Below, in pieces: positions 49,329 to 58,491 of a stretch of 62,571 bases of DNA; position 1 is the stretch's first letter; the number at the start of each line of letters is the position of its first letter. The DNA is from Bacteroidia bacterium (GTDB lineage: Bacteria > Bacteroidota > Bacteroidia > 2-12-FULL-35-15), in NCBI GenBank assembly GCA_020051175.1, contig JAGVJJ010000059.1, positions 1 to 62,571 of the forward strand. The letters run 5' to 3'. Made by a program: the position numbers and the translations under genes. Below the pieces are notes generated by a model. It was given only the letters and a program-made list of their open reading frames with translations. It searched no databases and was not told the origin of the DNA.

Positions 49329-51338
49329 TTAACCGGCCAGTTGTTCTAAAACCTTCTTTGCTTGCAGGTTTGACGGATTTTTCTTTATCACCCGGTTTAA
49401 TATTTTTTTCGCTTCAGTATATTCCTTTTTATAAATATGAAGCCCGGCAACGTTCATCAATAACGGTTCATAGTCCGGGTCAAGTTTTAATGCACGGGTG
49501 TATAAATTTTCAGCTTCCGCACTATTACCTGTAACGAGACTGGCATATCCCAGATTGTTCAATGCCTGCACAAATTTAGGATTCTCTTTTAATATATCTG
49601 AAAAAATAGCCATAGCTTCCTGTACCTTTTGTTGGGCCATAAGGGAAGTGCCGAGCTTATTTTTAAAATCGGGGTAGTAAGGTGCCAGCTCGGTTGCCCG
49701 TTTGTAAAAAAGGTATGCGTCCATTATATTTCCTGTATTGGAATATGCTTCGCCTATCCTGTAGGCGGTCCAGGCATGTGAATTGTCCCATGATGGTAGC
49801 GTGAGGAAAGAGTTTAGCAGGTAATCCTTATCAAGCGCACTTACATAGGCAAGTATGGAATTATAGTCCTGTTTGCTAAAGTTCAGGTGAACCAGCAGGG
49901 TAAAATTGCTCTTAATGTCTTCTGTGGTTTTATCGGTAAGATATTTTTTTGCCGAATCAAGAAACGTTGGATTGGATTCAAATTTATCGTATTGCTGAAT
50001 GTATGCTTTGGCTTTGGTTTGATTATCCGGCCTTTTTTCATTCACGGCATACAGGCCAATAAATTCTTTTATTTTTTCCAGTTCATCCTTTTTTACCGGC
50101 TTACGTATATAATGATCATGAACAGTAACATGAGGAATATCAATAGAGCCTGACTTAGGCATATGGCAACTCACGCAGTTGTCCTGAACCTTATTTCTTA
50201 CTTCCTGCTTTTCAGTGCATAGGTTTGTGCTTTTTACTCCATTGTGGCAGTTCTTACAAGCATTATTAAACACTTCTTTACCGGTTACTTTTACACTTAC
50301 ATGCGGGTTGTGGCAGGTAACACAGGTCATTGAACTCTTATAAGGGCGCAATGAGCCAGTTGCAGTTTCAGGCTGAAAGCTCTTGATAAAGCAAGGACTT
50401 TGTTTTAGCCGGTCGGCATGCGAAGCCATAATAAACTGGTCGTCTGCATTTTTGTAACGCGGCAAAAATACAGTCATGTAGTCTGATAGCTTCATTCCGG
50501 GCTTAAAATCAAGAAATGACTTTCCTTCTTTCAAAACAGTATTACCCTGTAAATGGCACCGCTGGCATACATCAAATTGTAAATCAACAGGTAGTTTTCC
50601 GGGATTTACGATAGAGTAATCAATATATTTAGAAGTATCAACCACTATACCTTGCTGGCGCTGCTGTACGTGAATACTGCCCGGACCATGACAACGTTCG
50701 CAATTAATTCCTTCGGGTAGTGAATTGTATTTGTTTTCGGAGCCTTTTACAAAATCGGGCAATGAATTATGGCAGCTCATGCATTCCAACCCTATTTTAC
50801 GCGAAAAGCGCGTATTTATGCCGTTTTCGAAGCCAGGAGGTAAATCCCACTGTTTCTTTTGTGCATAAAATGTCATGGGCATCTGGTGAAGATAGCCATT
50901 TGTGTTGTGTATGTGCGAGTTGGTGTGCTGGCCGGAACCTATAATGTAATCGACTGTTTCAATACGTTTATGAACTGTATCTTTACCCTGCAGCCTGAAT
51001 TCCATAATTTTCATGCTGTCTTTATCCCAGAAAGGATAATAGCTGTAATCAGAATATTTATCATGGATTACAGCATGTTTGCCAAATGTGGCGGCACTTT
51101 TCTCTTTGCTGGCATGTTCAAAGCTTTGTCCCATGCCCGTTTGTAGAAAGGATTCGTAAATACCCTGGTGGCAAAGCCTGCATTGGTTCATCCCAATGTA
51201 ACGTGCCGTGTCACTATGATTCAGGTAGCCAGCAACAGATTTTTCGGGCGGTTGCTCAGGGTTGCCGCAGTTGACCACTAATGAAACAAGAGCTGTAAAA
51301 AGAGCTGCAATTGCACTATTTCTAAAGGAAAATTTCAT
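49329..51338 (-). CDS. Seven-heme c-type cytochrome fused to TPR domain
   Basis: 669 residues. A lipoprotein-like signal peptide (V-V-N-C, about residue 24) is followed by seven C-x-x-C-H heme sites between about residues 52 and 392 (CRLCH, CMSCH, CERCH, CQRCH, CVTCH, CKNCH, CVSCH). The spacing recalls the cytochrome c554/NrfB-type multiheme proteins often annotated as 'tetratricopeptide repeat, cytochrome c'. The C-terminal third (about 520-669) consists of four TPRs. The protein should carry electrons in the periplasm or at the outer membrane, with the TPRs binding partners. It is upstream of mltG in the same direction. Confidence 0.9.
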   Translation of the reverse strand: MKFSFRNSAIAALFTALVSLVVNCGNPEQPPEKSVAGYLNHSDTARYIGMNQCRLCHQGIYESFLQTGMGQSFEHASKEKSAATFGKHAVIHDKYSDYSYYPFWDKDSMKIMEFRLQGKDTVHKRIETVDYIIGSGQHTNSHIHNTNGYLHQMPMTFYAQKKQWDLPPGFENGINTRFSRKIGLECMSCHNSLPDFVKGSENKYNSLPEGINCERCHGPGSIHVQQRQQGIVVDTSKYIDYSIVNPGKLPVDLQFDVCQRCHLQGNTVLKEGKSFLDFKPGMKLSDYMTVFLPRYKNADDQFIMASHADRLKQSPCFIKSFQPETATGSLRPYKSSMTCVTCHNPHVSVKVTGKEVFNNACKNCHNGVKSTNLCTEKQEVRNKVQDNCVSCHMPKSGSIDIPHVTVHDHYIRKPVKKDELEKIKEFIGLYAVNEKRPDNQTKAKAYIQQYDKFESNPTFLDSAKKYLTDKTTEDIKSNFTLLVHLNFSKQDYNSILAYVSALDKDYLLNSFLTLPSWDNSHAWTAYRIGEAYSNTGNIMDAYLFYKRATELAPYYPDFKNKLGTSLMAQQKVQEAMAIFSDILKENPKFVQALNNLGYASLVTGNSAEAENLYTRALKLDPDYEPLLMNVAGLHIYKKEYTEAKKILNRVIKKNPSNLQAKKVLEQLAG

Positions 51339-51470
51339 TGGGTAGCGTAGATTGCAAAGTTACGATAAAAACCTTGAAATTGTATTTGTACAACAGCCAG
51401 ACTGGCATTTTATTACAAACTGTAGATTCTTGTTTTATGTAGAACAACCGGGGTACATCTGTATAAAAAA

Positions 51471-51495
51471 AAGGCTGCCTTTTTATGACAGCCTT
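51471..51495 (-). terminator. Terminator of dapA
   Basis: On the minus strand AAGGCTG pairs with CAGCCTT, extended by weaker pairs, and is followed by TTTTTTTT. It is 24 bases past the dapA stop. Confidence 0.85.
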
Positions 51496-51518
51496 CTTTT
51501 ACAATAGTTATCTTTTTA

Positions 51519-52409
51519 TCACTTATAAGCTTTTACAAGCTTTTCCAGGGTACGTTGCGTGTCCTTATTAATATTTACAAGTGGCAAACGAAGGTGCGCT
51601 TTGCAAATGTCCTTTAGCTCCAGAACTGCCTTAATTCCCGCAGGATTCCCATCTGCAAACAGTTGCTCTGTAATATCTGTCAGTTTATAATGCAGTTTTT
51701 GTGCTTCCTTCACATTGCCGGCAAGTATCTGACGTACCATTTCCGAAAAATCTTTAGGGTAAGCATTTGCAACTACAGAAATTACTCCGTCAGCGCCACA
51801 TGCTACCATTGGCAGAGTAAGATTGTCATCTCCGGAAATAACCAGGAAGTCTTTTGGTTTGTATTTAATGATCTTCATGCATTGTTCCAGGTTACCTGAA
51901 GCCTCCTTAATGGCGATAATGTTTTTAAAGTCATTTGCCAGCTTTATCGTGGTATCAGCCAACATATTAGAAGAAGTACGGCCGGGAACATTATACAATA
52001 TAATTGGTAAAGGGCTTACTTCCGCAATAGCTTTGTAATGCTGGTAAATTCCCCGCTGGTTAGGTTTGTTATAATAAGGAGATACTGAAAGTATAGCATC
52101 AATTCCTTCAAAATCCGACTTTATTTTAAGGGCACTCACAATTTCCTGTGTATTGTTACCACCCAGTCCAAGCACAACAGGTACACGTTTATTTACAGTA
52201 TCGACAACACATTTAACAACCAGCTTTTTTTCTTCTTTTGTTAAATTTACTGATTCACCTGTAGTACCCAATACCACAACATATTCAACGCCACCTTTTA
52301 TAATATAATTCACCAGTTTGCTGAGTGATTTATAATCAACGCTGTGATCTTTATTGAATGGTGTTACAATTGCTACACCTGTACCTCTAAATTGACTGTT
52401 TTTGCTCAT
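51519..52409 (-). CDS. dapA: 4-hydroxy-tetrahydrodipicolinate synthase
   Basis: 296 residues from the ATG at 52409 (an upstream TTG at 52433 is unlikely). It condenses pyruvate with aspartate semialdehyde, the first committed step to diaminopimelate and lysine. The class I aldolase barrel shows G-T-G-V-A-I-V-T-P-F, G-T-T-G-E-S (nucleophile support), Y-N-K-P-N, the catalytic Tyr in L-Y-N-V-P-G-R-T and the Schiff-base lysine in A-I-K-E-A-S-G-N. It lies after the GT4 gene (35 bases) and near dapD, which acts later in the same pathway. Confidence 0.95.
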   Translation of the reverse strand: MSKNSQFRGTGVAIVTPFNKDHSVDYKSLSKLVNYIIKGGVEYVVVLGTTGESVNLTKEEKKLVVKCVVDTVNKRVPVVLGLGGNNTQEIVSALKIKSDFEGIDAILSVSPYYNKPNQRGIYQHYKAIAEVSPLPIILYNVPGRTSSNMLADTTIKLANDFKNIIAIKEASGNLEQCMKIIKYKPKDFLVISGDDNLTLPMVACGADGVISVVANAYPKDFSEMVRQILAGNVKEAQKLHYKLTDITEQLFADGNPAGIKAVLELKDICKAHLRLPLVNINKDTQRTLEKLVKAYK

Positions 52410-52444
52410 GTTTCTGTTGTTTTTGCTGCGCAAAGGTAATTAAA

Positions 52445-53563
52445 TTATTTATTATAAATTTCTATTAATTGTTGTGTGATGGTTGTGGGGTGGAACTTTT
52501 GTGCATACTCAAACCCCTTTTCGGTCATTTGTTTTCGCGTATTTTCCGAGTCAAGCAGTGTTGTGATTTTTTGTGCAAGCTCATTCTCATCGGATGGATT
52601 AACGTATACAGAATCCGGGCCACCTGCTTCAGGAAAACAACCTCCGTTGGTAGTTATAACTGGAGTTTTACTTATCAGGGCTTCAACAATTGGTATCCCG
52701 AAGCCTTCAAATATGGATGGATAAATAAAAATTTTAGCCTGGCGGTATATTACAGGAAGTTCATTGTTTGCAACATTTTCAAGGACAATTATTCTGTTTT
52801 CAAGATTGTTTTTCTGCACATATTCCATCACATCTTTAAAGTACTTTTTCTTTTTCCCAACCACCACCAGCGGAATGTTTTCTACGTGCTTTAAAGCCTT
52901 TGCGATAGTTAACAAATTCTTGCGTTCTTCGATAGTGCCAACATACAACAGAAAGTCGGCTGGCAGTTTATACCTGGAAATAACCTCCTGCGAAAATTGT
53001 TCTGTAGGTGCTGTATAGTAAACTTCATCGCAGCTCTGATAAACTACTTTTATTTTATCGGATGGAATGAAATAAAACTTCTCGATATCCTTTTTCGTTT
53101 CTTCGCTGATGGCAATAATTTGATCTGCCGTATCACAGGCGTGCCTGAACTTTTTATTGTATATCCTGCTGTCAATCAGTGGATATAACTCAGGGTATCT
53201 TAAAAAAATAAGATCATGAATGGTTACAATCTTTTTGCCTTTAAATTTATCAATATTAAAGGGTAATTCGTTGCTTAAACCATGATATACCTGGATGTTT
53301 TTTTCGTTTAAAATGTCTGTAATGCCATACGAACGCCAGCGCGAGCTGAGTTTTTTATCAATAAAACCCTGTGGCTGTTCAATCTGAATATTTTTACTTT
53401 GCGAAATGCGTTTGTAAAAATCATTTTCCGAAGTACGTGTGGTAAATAAGGTGTACTGGTTTTCCGGGTGATGATGAGCCAACGTTTTAATTAAGGTGCG
53501 TGCATAATTGCCCAACCCACTTGTATTCAAAAAAGCCCTCTTGGCATCAAATGCAATATTCAT
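52445..53563 (-). CDS. Glycosyltransferase family 4
   Basis: 372 residues, GT-B fold. The N-terminal half has D-A-K-R-A-F-L-N-T-S-G-L-G-N-Y-A-R and a H-G-L-S-N-E-L-P motif. The C-terminal half has the family signature V-G-T-I-E-E-R-K-N-L and the donor-binding E-G-F-G-I-P-I-V-E-A (about residue 290), then T-N-G-G-C-F-P-E-A-G-G. It moves a nucleotide-activated sugar onto a glycan or lipid; the acceptor is unknown. It lies between dapA and dapD, so it could be linked to envelope synthesis. A TTCGTAA-type word repeat precedes its ATG. Confidence 0.93.
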   Translation of the reverse strand: MNIAFDAKRAFLNTSGLGNYARTLIKTLAHHHPENQYTLFTTRTSENDFYKRISQSKNIQIEQPQGFIDKKLSSRWRSYGITDILNEKNIQVYHGLSNELPFNIDKFKGKKIVTIHDLIFLRYPELYPLIDSRIYNKKFRHACDTADQIIAISEETKKDIEKFYFIPSDKIKVVYQSCDEVYYTAPTEQFSQEVISRYKLPADFLLYVGTIEERKNLLTIAKALKHVENIPLVVVGKKKKYFKDVMEYVQKNNLENRIIVLENVANNELPVIYRQAKIFIYPSIFEGFGIPIVEALISKTPVITTNGGCFPEAGGPDSVYVNPSDENELAQKITTLLDSENTRKQMTEKGFEYAQKFHPTTITQQLIEIYNK

Positions 53564-53754
53564 TTACGAATTACGAATTTTAACGAATAACGAATCTTTG
53601 GTTACGGTTACGGATAAACGAATGGGTACTTATTTACGAAACTGCTTATCCTCACAAGTTTGACCGACAACCCGCTTATATTTTTTGACTATAACATATT
53701 AGCTAATAACCTATAACCATTAACTAATAACCGATGAACTAATGAACCAGTCAA
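53564..53754. repeat. Intergenic word repeats between the GT4 gene and dapD
   Basis: Directly in front of the GT4 start codon (minus strand) lie TTCGTAATTCGTAA, TTCGTTATTCGTTAAAA and TTTATCCGTAACCGTAACC words (53564-53640). Towards dapD the wording changes to TAATAACCTATAACCATTAA and relatives (53700-53750). Both types are known from the nusB-yajC block here. Confidence 0.75.
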
Positions 53755-54561
53755 CTAAACTGCTACATCATACTCCCTCAACGCATTGTTAAGAGATGTT
53801 TTTAAATCCGTGCTTTCCTTACGTTGCCCGATAATAAGCGCACAGGGTACCTGGAACTCACCGGCCGCGAATTTTTTGGTATACGAGCCCGGGATAACTA
53901 CCGAACGGGGTGGAACAATACCTTTGTATTCTTTTGGTTCAGAGCCTGTTACGTCAATAATTTTCGTTGACTTGGTAAGTACCACATTTGCACCTAAAAC
54001 CGCCTCTTTTTGCACATGAACACCCTCCACCACAATACAGCGTGAGCCAATAAAACAGCCATCCTCAATGATAACAGGAGCAGCCTGCACTGGCTCAAGC
54101 ACACCGCCAATACCAACACCGCCACTCAGGTGAACATCTTTGCCTATCTGGGCACAGGAGCCAACTGTGGCCCAGGTGTCAACCATGGTTCCGCTATCTA
54201 CATAAGCACCGATGTTTACATAACTAGGCATCATAATCACCCCTTTTGCAAGAAATGCTCCATAACGCGCCACAGCATTCGGAACAACACGAACTCCCAA
54301 ATCGGCATAGTTGGTTTTCAATTTCATTTTATCGTGGTATTCAAAAATACCTACCTCAATGGTTTGCATTTTTTGAATTGGGAAATACAATATCACGGCC
54401 TTTTTTACCCATTCTTTTAATTCCCAGCCGCTTGCCGTAGGCTCAGCAACACGTAGTTTACCTTTATCGAGCTGCTCAATTACTTCATGAATGGTGCTTA
54501 CGGTTTTTGGGTCCTGTAATAGCTCCCGGTTGGTCCAGGCTGCCTCAATTATCTGTTGCAT
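53755..54561 (-). CDS. dapD: 2,3,4,5-tetrahydropyridine-2,6-dicarboxylate N-succinyltransferase
   Basis: About 268 residues from the ATG at 54561; an upstream ATG at 54618 would give 287 but adds an unconserved stretch. The start M-Q-Q-I-I-E-A-A-W is typical. The left-handed beta-helix of hexapeptide repeats includes V-M-M-P-S-Y-V-N-I-G-A-Y-V-D, M-V-D-T-W-A-T-V-G-S-C-A-Q-I-G, L-S-G-G-V-G-I-G-G-V-L-E-P and I-G-S-R-C-I-V-V-E-G. It transfers succinyl from succinyl-CoA in the succinylase branch of lysine biosynthesis. Divergent from ruvX. Confidence 0.95.
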   Translation of the reverse strand: MQQIIEAAWTNRELLQDPKTVSTIHEVIEQLDKGKLRVAEPTASGWELKEWVKKAVILYFPIQKMQTIEVGIFEYHDKMKLKTNYADLGVRVVPNAVARYGAFLAKGVIMMPSYVNIGAYVDSGTMVDTWATVGSCAQIGKDVHLSGGVGIGGVLEPVQAAPVIIEDGCFIGSRCIVVEGVHVQKEAVLGANVVLTKSTKIIDVTGSEPKEYKGIVPPRSVVIPGSYTKKFAAGEFQVPCALIIGQRKESTDLKTSLNNALREYDVAV

Positions 54562-54690
54562 AAAACTTAAATTCGTTTTTCTTAATTTAATGCCGGAAGC
54601 CGGCTTTTGTTTATTCACAAATATATTGAATATTTTAGGTTTTAAGTCCTGTTTAAAAACGCTTCTGCTTTTTTCGGAGTATTAAGGTAC

Positions 54691-54716
54691 TTGGGTGCTC
54701 TTTTTTACTATTTTTG
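54691..54716 (+). promoter_or_regulatory. Bacteroidota-type promoter of ruvX
   Basis: A TATTTTTG box (54709-54716) fits the TAnnTTTG -7 consensus, with a weak TTGG at 54691 as -33. The box is only four bases from the ATG at 54721, so the transcript would be leaderless or nearly so. Confidence 0.5.
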
Positions 54717-54720
54717 TGTA

Positions 54721-55140
54721 ATGGCCCGTATAATGGCAATTGATTATGGCAGCAAACGTGTGGGGATAGCAGTTACAGATCCGCAGCAAATTATTGCAAC
54801 GGGCTTAACTACAGTGCATTCAAAAGATGTAATTGAGTTTTTAAAAGGTTATATTGCAAAGGAACCTGTTGAATGTATTGTAGTGGGAGAGCCTAAAAGA
54901 ATGAACAATGAACCGTCTGATTCAGCACGTTTTATTGACCCGTTTGTGGTCCACCTGAAACGTACGTTTCCGGCAATTAAAGTAGAACGGCTGGATGAAC
55001 GTTTTACTTCAAAAATGGCTTTTCAAACGATGATTGATAGTGGTTTGAAAAAAAAGGACAGGCAGAATAAAGCGCTGGTGGATGAGATAAGCGCTACTAT
55101 TATTTTGCAGGACTATATGAGCAGGATGAGTGGCTTTTAG
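54721..55140 (+). CDS. ruvX: Putative Holliday junction resolvase / pre-16S rRNA nuclease YqgF
   Basis: 139 residues from the ATG at 54721 (the upstream TTG at 54691 is not needed). The RNase-H-like fold has M-A-I-D-Y-G-S-K-R-V-G at the start (first catalytic Asp), V-G-E-P-K-R-M at the second strand, E-R-L-D-E-R-F-T-S (catalytic Glu) and a later acid in D-E-I-S-A-T-I-I-L-Q. It acts in 16S rRNA 5' end processing and possibly recombination. It is followed by peptide deformylase after 61 bases. Confidence 0.95.
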   Translation: MARIMAIDYGSKRVGIAVTDPQQIIATGLTTVHSKDVIEFLKGYIAKEPVECIVVGEPKRMNNEPSDSARFIDPFVVHLKRTFPAIKVERLDERFTSKMAFQTMIDSGLKKKDRQNKALVDEISATIILQDYMSRMSGF

Positions 55141-55201
55141 TTGCATAACAATTAAGCAATTTTTCAGTAAGCAATTTTAGAATTTAGGAATACTTTATAA
55201 A

Positions 55202-55798
55202 ATGATTTTACCAATTACAGCTTATGGCGATCCTGTTTTGCGAAAAGTGGGAGAAGAGATAACGAAAGACTACCCGGGTTTGCAGGAACTGATTGCAAAT
55301 ATGTTCGACACCATGCACAATGCAATGGGGGTTGGATTGGCTGCACCTCAGATTGGTAAAGCGATACGTTTGTTTGTAGTGGAAACAAAACCATTTACTG
55401 AAAAAGCTGAAGATGATGAAGATGATGAATTTACTGCAGAAGAGCGTCAGCAACTGGAACATTTCCATAAAGTGTTTATTAATGCTAAAATAATTGAAGA
55501 AGAAGGGAAGGAGTGGGCTTTCAATGAAGGTTGCCTGAGTATTCCGAAAATTCGTGAAGATGTGCAACGCAAACCTAAAGTTAGGATCCAGTACTATGAT
55601 GAGAATTTCAAATTTTTTGATGAAACTTATGAAGGCCTTATAGCCCGCGTTATTCAACATGAGTATGATCATATTGAAGGTAAACTGTTTACCGACAGAA
55701 TTAGCCCTTTAAGGAGGAGACTATTACAAGGCAAATTGAATGATATTTCTAAAGGTAAAGTACAAGTAGGATACCGCATGCGGTTTCCGAACAAATAG
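55202..55798 (+). CDS. def: Peptide deformylase
   Basis: 198 residues. It removes the formyl group from nascent peptides using an iron or zinc centre. All three motifs are present: G-V-G-L-A-A-P-Q-I-G (about residue 43), E-G-C-L-S-I-P (about 113, metal Cys) and H-E-Y-D-H-I-E-G (about 160, metal His pair and catalytic Glu). An acidic insertion (E-D-D-E-D-D-E-F) at residues 75-85 is an extra loop. It is transcribed in the same direction as ruvX and the TPR lipoprotein gene. Confidence 0.95.
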   Translation: MILPITAYGDPVLRKVGEEITKDYPGLQELIANMFDTMHNAMGVGLAAPQIGKAIRLFVVETKPFTEKAEDDEDDEFTAEERQQLEHFHKVFINAKIIEEEGKEWAFNEGCLSIPKIREDVQRKPKVRIQYYDENFKFFDETYEGLIARVIQHEYDHIEGKLFTDRISPLRRRLLQGKLNDISKGKVQVGYRMRFPNK

Positions 55799-55850
55799 TT
55801 ATTAAAAACAGGTAAGTAGTATTTATAATTTAAAAACAGCTAAAAGCAAA

Positions 55851-56462
55851 ATGAAAACAACAAAGTTTATTTTTATGGTAGCAGTTGTATTATCAGCTGT
55901 GTCATGTGGTAACAATGAAAATGCAGACCAAAAAGATGCTGTGCCGGCAGATTCGGTTGCAACCACTACTGAAACACAGGTTGAAACTCCGCCTCCGACC
56001 CCTCCGCAACCCCGCGAAGAGTTTTTGGTTCAGATCAAAAAAATGGAAGGCGAAATGTTTAAAGCTTCTGAAATCGATAATACAAAAGCAAATGATGCTA
56101 TTAAATTGTATACTGATTTTGCTCTTTATTTCCCTAAGGATACCCTTGCACCTGAGTACCTGTTTAAAGCAGGTGAAGTAGCAACGGCATCTAAAAAGTA
56201 TAAAAAAGCGCTGGAGCAGTATGAAACTATTTTAGCAAAATATGCTGATTACAAGCACTACAAGGAAACAATGTATCTGAAAGCATTTTTGCTTGATAAC
56301 TTCTTAAATGACGATGCGGCAGCAAAAGCTGTTTATGAAGAAGTAATTGCAAAATATCCGAATACAAATTATGCTAAAGACGCGAAAAGCGCAATTGATA
56401 ATCTTGGCAAAACTGATGAACAGCTGATGGAAGAAATCAAAAAGAAAAATCAGAAAAAATAA
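55851..56462 (+). CDS. TPR lipoprotein
   Basis: 203 residues. The signal peptide has the lipobox A-V-S-C (cysteine at about residue 19) and is followed by a Thr/Pro-rich linker (T-P-P-P-T-P-P-Q-P). The second half has two or three TPRs: D-T-L-A-P-E-Y-L-F-K-A-G-E-V, Y-K-K-A-L-E-Q-Y-E-T-I-L-A-K-Y and A-A-K-A-V-Y-E-E-V-I-A-K-Y-P-N-T-N-Y-A-K-D-A. The composition is similar to small outer-membrane assembly lipoproteins but shorter than BamD. It lies 20 bases upstream of the sensor kinase gene and may share its transcript. Confidence 0.88.
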   Translation: MKTTKFIFMVAVVLSAVSCGNNENADQKDAVPADSVATTTETQVETPPPTPPQPREEFLVQIKKMEGEMFKASEIDNTKANDAIKLYTDFALYFPKDTLAPEYLFKAGEVATASKKYKKALEQYETILAKYADYKHYKETMYLKAFLLDNFLNDDAAAKAVYEEVIAKYPNTNYAKDAKSAIDNLGKTDEQLMEEIKKKNQKK

Positions 56463-56483
56463 GACTACTCTTGTTTTCTGTTG

Positions 56484-58418
56484 ATGGTGTTCCATACCCG
56501 TTTAAAAAAACAATCACGGAATAAAGCAACTGTACGCATGCTTGGTTTAAAAGCTGCAGGTACAGTTGCTTTGCTGTTTATTATACATTCCATTTCCGGT
56601 CAGCCACCTGTTAATTTACGGGTAAATAAAGTTGCTGTTAACGGAGTTATTGATGTTGCTGGCTTTTATTCTTTTTCTGCGGTGCCCGACTCTGTTACAG
56701 CACAAGAGTTACAGCAGCAGCTTATAAACGGAAAAGGTGAGTACCATCAGGGAACTGTTTATAGTTCCGGGTATACAGAATCTGTAACGTGGCTTGCAAT
56801 ACCGCTTATAAACCTGGAAAGCAAAAGCCTGAAAATGGTTTTTGAGGCAGGGGATCCGCACATTGATAAGTTGGACTTATATAAGTCAATAACAAATAAA
56901 ATGGAGTATTTGGGGAATGCTGGCGATTTGATGCCGTTTTATGATCGCCTCGTTTCCAATCACAACTTTGTTTTTCAATTTACTCTTGATTCAGCTGAAG
57001 CTGCTGTTCTTCTGTTAAGGATTGATAATAAAGGTCATACGGCCATGATGCCTTTTTCCATTGAAATTTTTGATGAGCACTACGGATCAGCTGTTGCTTC
57101 CTACCTGGTTTGGGGGCTGCTTACAGGTATATTGCTTTTTGTATGCGTGTTTTCGTTGTTTATCTGGCTTTCGGTGCGGGAAAAACTTTTCTTTTTTTAT
57201 TCTCTGTATATTATTGTTGTTATCATGTGGATATGGTCTAACAATGGTTTGGGCTACCAGTTTCTGTATCCTGATTTTCCACACGTCATGGCTCGCATAC
57301 GCTTGATTATGGGTGTTTTTGGAATTGCCCTTATGTTGCATGTAATGCAATTATTTGTTAAACAGGATAAAAGCAATAGCAGGTTTTATCGGTTCACGAA
57401 TATTATTAAGTTTACTTTAAGTGCATTAGCACTCATTCTGTTTATCCCTTATGATTATACCCGTGATAAAATTTTAATTACTACCTTTCTTATTAGCAGT
57501 GACCTTATAGCGCTGTGTGCAATTTTTTTACTTTTTGCCGGTCTTATTGAAAAAATACGTCAGGGATATACAATGGCGTATACATACCTGATTGCAGTAT
57601 CCGTATTTTTTGTGGCATCTATTGTCACTTTGCTTATAAGGCTGGGAGTTGTACCGGCAACAGCGCTTTCACTAAACGGTATTTACATTAGTATTCTTGC
57701 AGAAATACTTATTCTGGCAATAGCACTAGGCCAGCGCTATAGTTCCCTGAAAAAGGAGGAACAGCGTTTACAGCAGGAGATCGAAAACCAAAAGTTGGAA
57801 ACGGCCCACCAGGTGGAAATGGCAGCTGTAATGGAAAGAAACAGGATAGCCGCTGATTTGCATGATGAAATCGGCTCAGGTATTTCGGGATTACGTATGT
57901 TCAGTGAAATGGCTGAAAAGAAAAATACCATTGAAGAACTGAAAAGTGATACTGTTCGGATTTCTGAAACGGCTGCCATACTGGCCAATAAAATTAAAGA
58001 AGTTGTATGGACGCTTGATGCTGAAAATAAAAATCTGGAAGATTTTCTACTGTATATACAAAAATATGGTATGCAGTTTTTTGATAATTCGTCAATTACT
58101 TTTAGTATGGAAATACCCATTGAGGTACCTTACATACAACTGAATGCGGATAAACAAAAGCAGTTGCTTCTTGCAATGAAAGAAATATTTAATAATGCTC
58201 TGAAACATTCTGAAGCATCAAAATTAACCTGTAAAGTGGAAATTAACGAATCACTTAAAATAAGTGTTAAAGATAATGGTAAAGGTTTTACCAATGCTTC
58301 TGTGGTTATTGGGAGCAATGGCTTAAACAATATAAAAAACAGGATATCAGCAATAGGTGGTAATATGGAACTGCATTCTGAAAATGGTGTGACTTACATG
58401 CTCCATTTGCCAGTATAA
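56484..58418 (+). CDS. 7TMR-DISM sensor histidine kinase
   Basis: 644 residues from the ATG at 56484. A signal-like helix (about 20-40) leads to an N-terminal 7TMR-DISMED2 periplasmic domain (about 50-200), then seven transmembrane helices (about 205-430). A coiled coil follows (EEQRLQQEIENQKLE). The kinase has a HisKA_3 motif R-N-R-I-A-A-D-L-H-D-E-I-G-S-G near residue 460 and an HATPase domain with N-N-A-L-K-H and D-N-G-K-G-F. This is the NarX/DesK-like type that pairs with NarL regulators, and the regulator is coded directly downstream. The signal may be a carbohydrate or lipid-like ligand (inference from the DISM family). Confidence 0.93.
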   Translation: MVFHTRLKKQSRNKATVRMLGLKAAGTVALLFIIHSISGQPPVNLRVNKVAVNGVIDVAGFYSFSAVPDSVTAQELQQQLINGKGEYHQGTVYSSGYTESVTWLAIPLINLESKSLKMVFEAGDPHIDKLDLYKSITNKMEYLGNAGDLMPFYDRLVSNHNFVFQFTLDSAEAAVLLLRIDNKGHTAMMPFSIEIFDEHYGSAVASYLVWGLLTGILLFVCVFSLFIWLSVREKLFFFYSLYIIVVIMWIWSNNGLGYQFLYPDFPHVMARIRLIMGVFGIALMLHVMQLFVKQDKSNSRFYRFTNIIKFTLSALALILFIPYDYTRDKILITTFLISSDLIALCAIFLLFAGLIEKIRQGYTMAYTYLIAVSVFFVASIVTLLIRLGVVPATALSLNGIYISILAEILILAIALGQRYSSLKKEEQRLQQEIENQKLETAHQVEMAAVMERNRIAADLHDEIGSGISGLRMFSEMAEKKNTIEELKSDTVRISETAAILANKIKEVVWTLDAENKNLEDFLLYIQKYGMQFFDNSSITFSMEIPIEVPYIQLNADKQKQLLLAMKEIFNNALKHSEASKLTCKVEINESLKISVKDNGKGFTNASVVIGSNGLNNIKNRISAIGGNMELHSENGVTYMLHLPV

Positions 58419-58420
58419 AT

Positions 58421-58472
58421 TCATATACCCCAAAAGGGTAATTGTTCCTGAATGCAACAATAAGTAATTTTG
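58421..58472 (+). promoter_or_regulatory. Promoter with ACCC-N5-GGGT site before the NarL-type regulator
   Basis: TCATATACCCCAAAAGGGTA (58421-58440) is followed by ATTG (-33, 58441-58444), 20 bases, and TAATTTTG (-7, 58465-58472). The palindrome ACCCCAAAAGGGT sits directly upstream of the -33 box, an activator-like place. A matching copy is at 59268-59317. Confidence 0.7.
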
Positions 58473-58491
58473 AAGAATGATTTTTACTGCA

